From: AcAMD-5 sp044343935
Lineage (GTDB): Bacteria; Actinomycetota; Actinomycetes; S36-B12; UBA5976
Assembly: GCA_044343935.1 (NCBI GenBank)
Contig: JBIJDU010000001.1
Location: forward strand, 71,411 to 135,410
Length of the DNA stretch: 64,000 nucleotides
Direction of reading: 5' to 3'
How positions within the stretch are numbered: the stretch's first letter is position 1; each line of letters starts with the position of its first letter. A model generated the notes under the pieces. The model worked only from the letters and a program-made list of their open reading frames with translations. It did no database searches and was not told the origin of the DNA. Shown here in pieces: positions 51,572-59,167 of the stretch. Made by a program: the position numbers and the translations under genes.

Positions 51572-52808
51572 GCTGGCCCTCCGGTTGGTCTCGCCAATCA
51601 CTTGGCAACATATGGTCGATTAAATCATCAGCTGTGATAGCCCCAATTAATCTGCCAGCTTCATCAGTTACTGGCAGTGCAACTAAATTGTAGGTGGCAA
51701 ATCGCTTGGTTACTTGACTTAAAGTTGCAGTTGGCAGCACGGCATCAATATCAGTATCAAGCACAGATGAAACTAAGGTAAAAGGGGGTTCCCTTAGCAA
51801 TCGCTGGGTGTGCACGACACCGAGGAATTTGCCAGTTGGGGTTTCAGTTGGCGCTCGGACTACAAATATTTGTGCTGCCAATGATGGTGTTACTTCTTTA
51901 ACTCGAACGGCAGCTAGTGCATCAGCAACAGTGGCGTTTGCAGAGAGAATAACTGGATTGGATGTCATCATTCCGCCAGCAGTGTAATCACCGTAGGTGA
52001 GAAGCCGCTTTAGGCCAGCAGCATCAGTTGGCTCCATTAACTCTAAATAAGTTGCCGCGCTCTCTGGTGTCATTTCACTTAGCACATCTGCCGCATCAGC
52101 TGGGTCCATCTCTTCTAATACATTTGCAGCGCGATTTATTTCAAAGCGTTGCAGTAGTGCCACTCGATCATCATCTGGTAATTCTTCTAGCACTGCGGCA
52201 AGAACTTCATCTTCGAGATCTTGGGCAATTTGTAGTCTTATCTCAAATGGAAGTTTTAGTAGAAATCTTGCCGCATCTGCTTCATGCATTTCATTTACTT
52301 GGGCAAGTAATCGTTGCTCTTCCGTAACAGAGGCATGTGATGCTTCTAGAATCAATTCAGACCAATCAACCATGGTTTCGGCAGCTCGACGCATAAATCC
52401 AGCTGTGGTATCTCGGACAAACAAAGTAGTTATTGACCATTCTTTAGTTTTTGGGTCCAACTGCATAGCTAAGTCGACAATCTTTTGTTTGGCTGATTTG
52501 CCTTGCACTTGAAAATTTTGATTGCGCAGTTGACCAAGTGCTAGTAACTCATCAGCATGCAATTGAAATCTTCGTAAATTCAACGTGCCGGTGCTTACTA
52601 CCTGCTCGGCTGATATATCTGTGATTCGCCCCATCGGTATAAAGATCCGTCGCTTGGGTGGAACTTCTACTACTAGGCCACGAACTCTCGGTGGTCTAAG
52701 TGCGGCGGGTCTGGAGATCACCGCATCGCGAATTCGACCTACTTGATCGCCACTGGGATCAAATATGGCAGTTCCGGCTAACCGGGCGAGAAATATGCGA
52801 CGCTCCAC
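51564..52808 (-). CDS. MgtE N-terminal plus CBS-domain protein without a channel domain
   Basis: The 414-residue protein has a PRC-barrel-like N-terminus (about 1-75, IFDPSGDQVGRIRDAVI), an MgtE_N superhelix (about 165-270, with LPDDDRVALLQRFE and LEEMDPADAADVLSEM) and two CBS repeats (about 275-400). The transmembrane magnesium channel of true MgtE is absent, so this is a cytoplasmic sensor-like module, as in Rv1232c. Together with the DUF1003 membrane protein it might form a Mg-responsive unit (inference). TAGCCT (plus 52815-52820) ends 6 nt before the GTG. Confidence 0.88.
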   Translation of the reverse strand: MERRIFLARLAGTAIFDPSGDQVGRIRDAVISRPAALRPPRVRGLVVEVPPKRRIFIPMGRITDISAEQVVSTGTLNLRRFQLHADELLALGQLRNQNFQVQGKSAKQKIVDLAMQLDPKTKEWSITTLFVRDTTAGFMRRAAETMVDWSELILEASHASVTEEQRLLAQVNEMHEADAARFLLKLPFEIRLQIAQDLEDEVLAAVLEELPDDDRVALLQRFEINRAANVLEEMDPADAADVLSEMTPESAATYLELMEPTDAAGLKRLLTYGDYTAGGMMTSNPVILSANATVADALAAVRVKEVTPSLAAQIFVVRAPTETPTGKFLGVVHTQRLLREPPFTLVSSVLDTDIDAVLPTATLSQVTKRFATYNLVALPVTDEAGRLIGAITADDLIDHMLPSDWRDQPEGQHG

Positions 52809-52851
52809 TAGGTAAGGCTAACCCATCGAAGATAGCCCGTAAGGTCGTTCC
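52809..52851. promoter_or_regulatory. Divergent leaderless promoters of the CBS and EamA genes
   Basis: On the minus strand TAGCCT (plus 52815-52820) and on the plus strand TAAGGT (52840-52845) each end 6 nt before a GTG start, with only 43 bp between the two start codons. No ribosome sites are visible. Confidence 0.55.
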
Positions 52852-53757
52852 GTGAATTCCGTGCACTATCGAACCGACCTAATTGCATTATCAATTGCGG
52901 TGCTGGCGGTATCAAGTTCTGGACCCATGATTGCTGCTTGCGCTGCACCAGCACTGGCTATTGCGTTTTGGCGCTGCTTTATTGGCGCCAGCGTCACGGC
53001 ACCAGTTGCTTGGTTACAGAATCGAGAAATTTGGCGGGCATTAAAAATTCGAGATTGGCTAGGCGCTGGACTTGCTGGGTTGTTTTTAGGTCTCCATTTT
53101 GCGGCGTGGATTCCATCATTGCGATATACCTCAATTGCTGCCTCAACTGCAATTGTGGCGACTCAAGTTGTTTGGGCGGCGCTTATTGCACATGCACTTG
53201 GCACTAAAGCACCAAGGCGAGAGTGGTTTGGTATTGCAATTAGTTTAATTGGCGTAATCATGCTAACTGGAATAGATGTTAGTTTAAATCGGTCTGCGTT
53301 AATTGGTGATTTACTTGCGCTAATTGGCGCAGTTATGGCAGCGGCATATATGACCGTTGGTCAGCGAGTGCGAAAAAATATTCCAACCAGTGTTTACACC
53401 ACCATTGTGTATGGCGCTGCCGCAGTTGTGTTATTGATTTTTGTGCTAGTTTCAAATTCGCCGCTCACTGGATATGCTGCCCGTGATTGGATCTTAATTT
53501 TGGCATTAACTGCCATTGCTCAATTACTTGGTCATACCTTGATGAATATGGCACTGCGTTCATTGTCAGCAACCACAATTAGCTTAGCGATCTTGCTGGA
53601 GTTGCCTGGTGCGGTATTGATCGCTTGGTTCTGGCCCGGCCAGCAACCACCATGGCAATTATTCCCAGCGATGGTGTTAATCATGATCGGATTGGTAATT
53701 GTGATTAGGTCAACTAGAGCGAGTTACGCCAAAACTGATCCAACACCGCAGTTGTAG
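52852..53757 (+). CDS. EamA/DMT-family transporter
   Basis: Ten predicted membrane helices over 301 residues in two EamA repeats (about residues 6-135 and 145-290), typical of drug/metabolite exporters. The repeat starts (FWRCFIGASVTAPVAW; AAAYMTVGQRVRKN) and the ATTISLAILLELPGAVLIAW segment support the family. Substrate unknown; amino acids or nucleosides are common ones. The start is the leaderless GTG at 52852. The last 44 bp overlap the convergent hydrolase gene. Confidence 0.88.
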   Translation: MNSVHYRTDLIALSIAVLAVSSSGPMIAACAAPALAIAFWRCFIGASVTAPVAWLQNREIWRALKIRDWLGAGLAGLFLGLHFAAWIPSLRYTSIAASTAIVATQVVWAALIAHALGTKAPRREWFGIAISLIGVIMLTGIDVSLNRSALIGDLLALIGAVMAAAYMTVGQRVRKNIPTSVYTTIVYGAAAVVLLIFVLVSNSPLTGYAARDWILILALTAIAQLLGHTLMNMALRSLSATTISLAILLELPGAVLIAWFWPGQQPPWQLFPAMVLIMIGLVIVIRSTRASYAKTDPTPQL

Positions 53758-54568
53758 CGGGTACGTTTTCTACATTAGGCGAGTGAGCAGCATCTGGTAT
53801 CACCACGTAATGCGCACCTATGGTTTCTGCCATTTGATGTTGTTGGGCAATTGGCCAGGCATCATCGGCTTCACCATGTGTCACTAAAACTCGAAGTCCA
53901 GTTGCCGCATGTTTGGCAACGGCATGGCTTAGATCTGCTTGATCGATCAAAATTTGTGATTTACCAAGCAATGCTGCAGTTTTTGTGTTTGACCAACGGG
54001 TGCGCAAGAAATTCTCGACATTGGGGTTAGAGAGTCTGCCGTCAGCTTTCATCTCAGCGATACTGTTATCAATTCGATTTGCTTTGTTCCCTGCCCTGAG
54101 GTCAACTTGAAAATCTTTTAACCAGTCATAGCTGGTGCCAGGGATAGCCCCTGGTCCAGAGCAGAACAAGGTAAGTGAAGCCAGGTTAGCGCCCGCAATT
54201 GTTGCCGCTTGCGCCACTAAACCGCCAAAGGAATGGCCTAGCAGGTGAACGGGCTGGTTGAATGATTTCGTAATTGAAACTAAATCCAGCGCAAATTCAT
54301 CCAGCGTGTAATCAGAAAGATTTTCACTACCACTAGATTCATGGCAACCACGCTGATCAACCGCAATTGCATGCCAACCCAAATTTGCAAGCTCAGGCAG
54401 CAAATGAATGAAATCTTCTTTGCTGCCGGTAAAGCCGTGCACTAACAATGCAACTCCAATTGGGTTGCCAACTGGCTCAGCAATTAGAGCTGCAAACTCA
54501 CCGCGCTGAGTTTTAATGCTAGTTGAGTATTCATTGCTAGCTAATTGCATTGATTTTGGGGTGCTCAT
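53714..54568 (-). CDS. Alpha/beta-hydrolase
   Basis: A 284-residue alpha/beta-hydrolase: oxyanion-loop HGFTGSKEDF (about residue 44), nucleophile LLGHSFGG (Ser about 112), Asp in VTHGEADDAWP (about 233) and His in PDAAHSPNVEN (about 263). It resembles small lipases/esterases of the serine aminopeptidase group; substrate unknown. The ATG overlaps the DEAD-helicase stop (ATGA), so it belongs to the TetR-DUF3107-helicase transcript. Confidence 0.88.
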   Translation of the reverse strand: MSTPKSMQLASNEYSTSIKTQRGEFAALIAEPVGNPIGVALLVHGFTGSKEDFIHLLPELANLGWHAIAVDQRGCHESSGSENLSDYTLDEFALDLVSITKSFNQPVHLLGHSFGGLVAQAATIAGANLASLTLFCSGPGAIPGTSYDWLKDFQVDLRAGNKANRIDNSIAEMKADGRLSNPNVENFLRTRWSNTKTAALLGKSQILIDQADLSHAVAKHAATGLRVLVTHGEADDAWPIAQQHQMAETIGAHYVVIPDAAHSPNVENVPATTAVLDQFWRNSL

Positions 54569-55878
54569 TGGTTCCGAATCTTATTAGTGCGTTGCCTTGG
54601 TCGCTCAGTTTTCTTCGCCGCTGGTATAACTGGTTTAGCTTTTGGTGCCGCTGGTTTAGCGGGGGTTAGGCGGCCTTTAGTTCCGGCAGGAATGCCAAGC
54701 CCGATGTAGACATGCTCGCTGCTGGAGTAAGTTTCAAGTGGCTCGGCAAAAGGCAGTCCAAGTTCAGTATTAATTCGCTGCCACTTGGACAGATCAGCCC
54801 AATCAACTAGCGTCACTGCGACACCTGACGCACCAGCGCGACCAGTACGACCAATTCGATGCACATAAGAATTCTCATCATCTGGACAATCGAAATTAAT
54901 AACATGGCTTACGCCTTCGATATCAATTCCGCGTGCTGCGACATCAGTTGCTACTAATATGTTTGTTTTCTCGGCTTTGAATTTCTCTAAAGATTTTTCC
55001 CGGGCACCCTGCCCCATGTCGCCATGCACACTGACTGCACTAAACCCGCGCTCAACTAAGTCATCATTTAATTTCTGAGCATTGCGCTTGGTGCGACAAA
55101 AGATAATTGTTTTAGTGCAACTTTCCGCTTGGAGCACGCGTGCCACTAGTTCTGTTTTATCAAGTTGATGTGCTCGCCAAACATGCTGCTCAATGGCATC
55201 CACAATTGAGGTATCAGTGTCTGCTGGATTTACCGCTCGAATATGAACTGGCTGAGTCATATAGCGACGAGCTAGATTAATAATTTGACCTGGCATAGTG
55301 GCCGAGAAAAGCATGGTTTGCCGCTTAGTTGGCAGCTTTGAAACCAACTTTTCTACATCAGGTAAGAATCCCATGTCCAACATCTCGTCTGCTTCGTCAA
55401 GTACTAAGACTCTTATGGCTCCCAGATCCAGATGACGTTGATTTGTTAAATCTAAGATTCGACCTGGCGTTCCCACAATTACCTCTACGCCAGATTTCAA
55501 AATATCAATTTGTGGTTCATACGCTTTTCCACCGTAAAGGCAGAGAATCCGAAGGCCTAACTCAGCAGCTGCTGTTTCTAAATCCTCGGCGACTTGAATT
55601 GCTAGTTCTCTAGTTGGTGCCAGCACTAATGCCTGTGGTTTTCCCGCTGCCGCACCCAACTGCGAAAACTGTTCATCATCAGGTGCGATCATGGATTGCA
55701 GCAGCGGGATACCAAAACCTAACGTTTTACCAGTACCTGTTTTGGCCTGGCCAATAATGTCTTTACCAGCAAGCCCTAGTGGCAGGGTTAACTCTTGAAT
55801 CTGAAATGCATCAGTAATCCCAGTTTTTGCCAGTGCATTGCAAATTTCCGGCTTAACGCCAAGTTCTGAAAAGTTCAT
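54565..55878 (-). CDS. DEAD-box RNA helicase
   Basis: A 437-residue helicase of the RhlE group. Q motif FQIQELTLPLGLAG, motif I AKTGTGKT (about residue 45), II VLDEADEM, III SAT, and VI HRIGRTGRAG are present in order, with a Lys/Pro/Arg-rich C-terminal tail that likely binds RNA. It corresponds by order to Rv3211 in M. tuberculosis. The ATG overlaps the end of DUF3107. Likely role: mRNA or rRNA remodelling in the cold or during ribosome assembly. Confidence 0.93.
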   Translation of the reverse strand: MNFSELGVKPEICNALAKTGITDAFQIQELTLPLGLAGKDIIGQAKTGTGKTLGFGIPLLQSMIAPDDEQFSQLGAAAGKPQALVLAPTRELAIQVAEDLETAAAELGLRILCLYGGKAYEPQIDILKSGVEVIVGTPGRILDLTNQRHLDLGAIRVLVLDEADEMLDMGFLPDVEKLVSKLPTKRQTMLFSATMPGQIINLARRYMTQPVHIRAVNPADTDTSIVDAIEQHVWRAHQLDKTELVARVLQAESCTKTIIFCRTKRNAQKLNDDLVERGFSAVSVHGDMGQGAREKSLEKFKAEKTNILVATDVAARGIDIEGVSHVINFDCPDDENSYVHRIGRTGRAGASGVAVTLVDWADLSKWQRINTELGLPFAEPLETYSSSEHVYIGLGIPAGTKGRLTPAKPAAPKAKPVIPAAKKTERPRQRTNKIRNQ

Positions 55879-56096
55879 TAATTAAAACCAACGCGAGTGG
55901 CTGCAGCAGCGCCGAACTCAACGTAGGCAAGTTTGGCAACTGGCACCATGACCCGTCGACCTTTGGCATCAGTTAAATCAAGCACACCTTCTTTAGCAAT
56001 GCTATCCGCTACAAGCTTGGACACTTTTGCCGCGTCATCTTCCATGTCCAAGACCAGTTCACGCACAGCCTGCTGAATTCCAATTCGAATCTCCAT
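55878..56096 (-). CDS. DUF3107 small protein
   Basis: A 72-residue protein with EIRIGIQQAVRELVLDMED and GRRVMVPVAKLAYVEFG, the DUF3107 pattern (Rv3208A/TB9.4). ATG 56096 has AGAGGA 4 nt upstream; a longer frame from 56111 overlaps the TetR stop without support. The family is confined to actinobacteria and has no known function. Confidence 0.88.
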   Translation of the reverse strand: MEIRIGIQQAVRELVLDMEDDAAKVSKLVADSIAKEGVLDLTDAKGRRVMVPVAKLAYVEFGAAAATRVGFN

Positions 56097-56107
56097 TTGT
56101 TCCTCTT

Positions 56108-56731
56108 TCAATCTACGTTTGGATTAGTTAGCGGGAATGACGAAATACCACGCCATGCTAATGCTGCTAGCAATCGAGTTGCTAATTCTTTATTTGTACC
56201 GCCTTGTTCGATCCATCGCTGCGCTGCATTTTGAGCTAGTCCAGTTAATGCTGCTCCTAAAATCAATGCTTGCTCACTTGGAATTTGAGTATTCTGTGCA
56301 ATTACGCTGCCAACTAATTCCGAACAATCATGCTCTGCTTTAGTAACTCTAAACCTCACTGCTGGTTCATTAATAAGATCGCCAGAGTAAACCAATTTAA
56401 TGCCGCTGGCTGGCTCTTCGATCAAATCAAAATAGACCGAAATTGTTGCGCGTAGGCGCTGCTTGTTATCGGTAGTGGAATTGAGGGCAGTTTTAACTCG
56501 CTCTAACAACGTATCGCACCCTTGATCTAGCAGCGCTAGGTAAAGCTCCAACTTGCTCTCAAAATGCTGGTACAGCACAGGCTTTGAGACGCCGGCTCGA
56601 TCAGCGATTTCTTCCATGGATGCAGCGTGATAACCGTGCACAACAAATGCATCCCGAGCTGCAGTTAACAGTGCAGCCCTTCGCTCCTCGCGCGGCAGAC
56701 GGACAGGTGGCTCGGAATAGTTTGCGGTCAC
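56108..56731 (-). CDS. TetR-family transcription regulator
   Basis: The N-terminal HTH (about residues 15-62, ALLTAARDAFVVHGYHAASM and GVSKPVLYQHFESK) is followed by a helical ligand domain. 207 residues, standard. The order TetR-DUF3107-DEAD helicase is that of Rv3208-Rv3208A-Rv3211, so it probably controls this operon. TACCCT (plus 56738-56743) ends 6 nt before the GTG, and the spacer repeats TACCCT, so the promoter region is a direct repeat. Its ligand is unknown. Confidence 0.92.
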   Translation of the reverse strand: MTANYSEPPVRLPREERRAALLTAARDAFVVHGYHAASMEEIADRAGVSKPVLYQHFESKLELYLALLDQGCDTLLERVKTALNSTTDNKQRLRATISVYFDLIEEPASGIKLVYSGDLINEPAVRFRVTKAEHDCSELVGSVIAQNTQIPSEQALILGAALTGLAQNAAQRWIEQGGTNKELATRLLAALAWRGISSFPLTNPNVD

Positions 56732-56778
56732 AGGGTAAGGGTACGGGTAAGCGAATTTTTGCGCTGAATTGGCTTAAA

Positions 56779-59100
56779 TTAGAGGGATTTGATCCGAGTG
56801 AGGTAGTTGAAACTTAGCCAGCCTGGGATTACTGGCAGCCAGAATGTGGCAAGTCGGTAAAGCAACGTGACGCTGATTGCAGTTCCAGCAGACAGGCCCC
56901 CGGCCGTAAGTGCGGCAACTAAAACTGCTTCAACTGCACCTAGCCCACCGGGTGTAGGTGCCAGCGAACCTAAAGTTGCGCCAGCCAAATAAATAAAGGC
57001 CACCGTAACAAATTCGGTAGATTCACCAAACGCTCTAATGGAAGCAACTAAACAGAAAATGTAAGCCAGATTCATCGCAACTCCGCTGACACTTGCGATT
57101 AGTAACCGTCTTGGTTCGCTCACTACTTTAACAAATGCAGGCACCATTTGTTTTCTTAAGTTTGCCGTAACGTTTAAAAACCAATTTCGTCCAAAGGGAA
57201 TTGTGAACAATAAAATCAAAAGCGCTACGGTCAATGTGATGGTGAGAATTACCCAGCGAGGCGGATCAAAACTTAGATCAGTTGATGTGCCAGCAATTAC
57301 ACTAACGACAATTAACATAATCAAATGAGTGCCTAGCATGGTCACTTGACTCATCGCAACAGTTGCACCAGCAGCACCAGAGGTAAGTCCATTACGTTGC
57401 AAAAAACGAACATTTAGAGAAACGGCACCAACAGATGAAGGCGTTATCAAGGTGATGAAACTGCCCGCTAAATGCGCCAGCATGGTTCTGATCCAGCTAA
57501 TTCGATTGGGAGAAAAAGCGATCAAGGCAAAAGTTGCGCACACGTAAGTGAGTGCCGAAAATCCCACTGCAATTAGCACCCAGCCACTATCTGCTGAAGT
57601 AAAAAGATTAATCAAATTAACCTCTGCAAGTTGATTCAATATCGCATAGCCGGCGGCAACCGAGATGGTTAACAACAAAATAGTGCGTGGCTTAAGTCGC
57701 TCGATGTTTAATTGTTCTTGTTCTGGGTCAAAACCAAGATCTGCTAAAGCAGTTCTTAATTCACTCAAACTAGATTTGTTTGCTTTTAAGTTTGCTCTTG
57801 AGGTTGTGCTCATCGCAATTGGTTGTAGTAGTCTGGCAGCATAGAAAACTTTACTACTCGACAATGATTGAGTCGCTAAAGCTACTGCGCGCTTTGCACC
57901 AACTAGTTGCGTAGTGGCTAATAGCATCTCAGCAACGTCCAGCGCCATAAGCAATTTAGATGCAGCAATGACCGCCGAATCTAAATTAACTACCATGACC
58001 TTATTTCCTTTTAGGCCAATGGAATTTAAGGTGGCGTGGCGATGCGCGATATCTGCTTGATGCAGTCGGTTTAACTCCTGCCAAACTTGAGTGATCACCT
58101 GGTCCAAATTGGAGCTGTTTGAAGTTATCTCAGAAAGTTGAACGTCTTCTCTAACCAACACAATTGCGTCTGCAGAAATTTCTTTTACTGCGTACAAGTC
58201 GGCAGTTGCAACACCGGCATTTTTCGCGGCAAGATTTGCCAACATCAAACGTTCAGCTTTTGATCGCATCGCCAAGCCAGCGCCTGATTCAATACCGCGC
58301 AACCGCAGCGTTCGCCAAAAACTCGATAGAAAACCAGCACGATCAGCATCTCGATCCAAGATTTCAAGTATTACTTTTTGACCTGAACTTAAGGTGGCAC
58401 GATACAAAGTTGGGGTGACTTCAATCAAGTCGCTTTCAGTTAAACCAAACTCAGAGATCTCGTTAACAATGGCAGATAGGCTTGGTCTAGTTGATGGTGT
58501 ACCAAGCAAGGTCCGAACTAACAAGCCTGCAGTGATGCCACCAATGGCACTTAAAACCTGAGCAATTAAGGTTGCTGATCCAGCTAACACAACCGACCAC
58601 GCTAATATTGCTGATATTCCAATAATTAAAATCGACCAGACTCTTCGCTCAGTTAGTCGCATCACGACTGCCATGGCTAAGGTTGCAGCTAGCAAAGTGT
58701 TAATGGGTGGTGCTGATGCAACTTGTGCGCCACCAACAAATATTGCATAGATCTCGGTGCTGTCAGTTTGAGCAATAAAGTTATTGCTCACAATTGCAGC
58801 AATGATTGCAACCAGTGCTGCTAGATGCGCTTCAAGTAGAAGTCTAATTTTTCGCTCTGCCAAACCTATAATTACAAAAGCAGCTGGTAGCAAAACCGCC
58901 AGGGTGCCACTGATTGCGGTCAGGATCGCGACAACGAACGTTGGTAGCAATCTGGTGGCCTGCACAAAGTCTGACTCCAAGCCGGAGGTGGTTTGGGCAG
59001 CTAAATTTCCGGCAGCAAAAATTGCCACACCAATGCCGATGGCAAGCAGTAGTCGGGCCAGATCAATAGGCCGGCGAACTCGAGTCGAAGGGCTGCTCAC
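56779..59100 (-). CDS. Large membrane protein: helical N-terminus, pseudokinase-like middle, LPG-synthase-type flippase C-terminus
   Basis: Of 773 residues, about 1-215 hold several membrane helices, 225-455 a soluble domain like a protein-kinase/APH fold, and 470-765 the UPF0104/LPG_synthase_TM domain (AHLAGSFITLITPSSVGAVS; LGSLAPTPGGLGAVEA). The middle domain keeps VILEILDRD and a HRHATLN/VNLDSA region, but the catalytic HGD and DFG-type aspartates are not recognisable, so it looks inactive. A lipid-transport function is inferred from the flippase-like domain. GTG 59100 is preferred (CACGAT, plus 59107-59112, ends 6 nt upstream) over an ATG at 59193 that would overlap adnA. Confidence 0.78.
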   Translation of the reverse strand: MSSPSTRVRRPIDLARLLLAIGIGVAIFAAGNLAAQTTSGLESDFVQATRLLPTFVVAILTAISGTLAVLLPAAFVIIGLAERKIRLLLEAHLAALVAIIAAIVSNNFIAQTDSTEIYAIFVGGAQVASAPPINTLLAATLAMAVVMRLTERRVWSILIIGISAILAWSVVLAGSATLIAQVLSAIGGITAGLLVRTLLGTPSTRPSLSAIVNEISEFGLTESDLIEVTPTLYRATLSSGQKVILEILDRDADRAGFLSSFWRTLRLRGIESGAGLAMRSKAERLMLANLAAKNAGVATADLYAVKEISADAIVLVREDVQLSEITSNSSNLDQVITQVWQELNRLHQADIAHRHATLNSIGLKGNKVMVVNLDSAVIAASKLLMALDVAEMLLATTQLVGAKRAVALATQSLSSSKVFYAARLLQPIAMSTTSRANLKANKSSLSELRTALADLGFDPEQEQLNIERLKPRTILLLTISVAAGYAILNQLAEVNLINLFTSADSGWVLIAVGFSALTYVCATFALIAFSPNRISWIRTMLAHLAGSFITLITPSSVGAVSLNVRFLQRNGLTSGAAGATVAMSQVTMLGTHLIMLIVVSVIAGTSTDLSFDPPRWVILTITLTVALLILLFTIPFGRNWFLNVTANLRKQMVPAFVKVVSEPRRLLIASVSGVAMNLAYIFCLVASIRAFGESTEFVTVAFIYLAGATLGSLAPTPGGLGAVEAVLVAALTAGGLSAGTAISVTLLYRLATFWLPVIPGWLSFNYLTRIKSL

Positions 59101-59167
59101 GCGTACATCGTGCCATGTCCGGTAAGGAAATCCCGCAGATGTCACCGGGAATGGCCACAATGAGCCA
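59101..59167. promoter_or_regulatory. Divergent leaderless promoters of the flippase-like gene and adnA
   Basis: CACGAT on the minus strand (plus 59107-59112) and CACAAT on the plus strand (59156-59161) each end 6 nt before a start codon. Both are CAnnAT variants of the -10, weaker than the TAnnnT boxes elsewhere, which may mean lower expression. Confidence 0.45.

Noticed and set aside
51564..52808. MgtE magnesium channel
   Set aside because: No membrane helices follow the CBS domains; the protein ends at residue 414.
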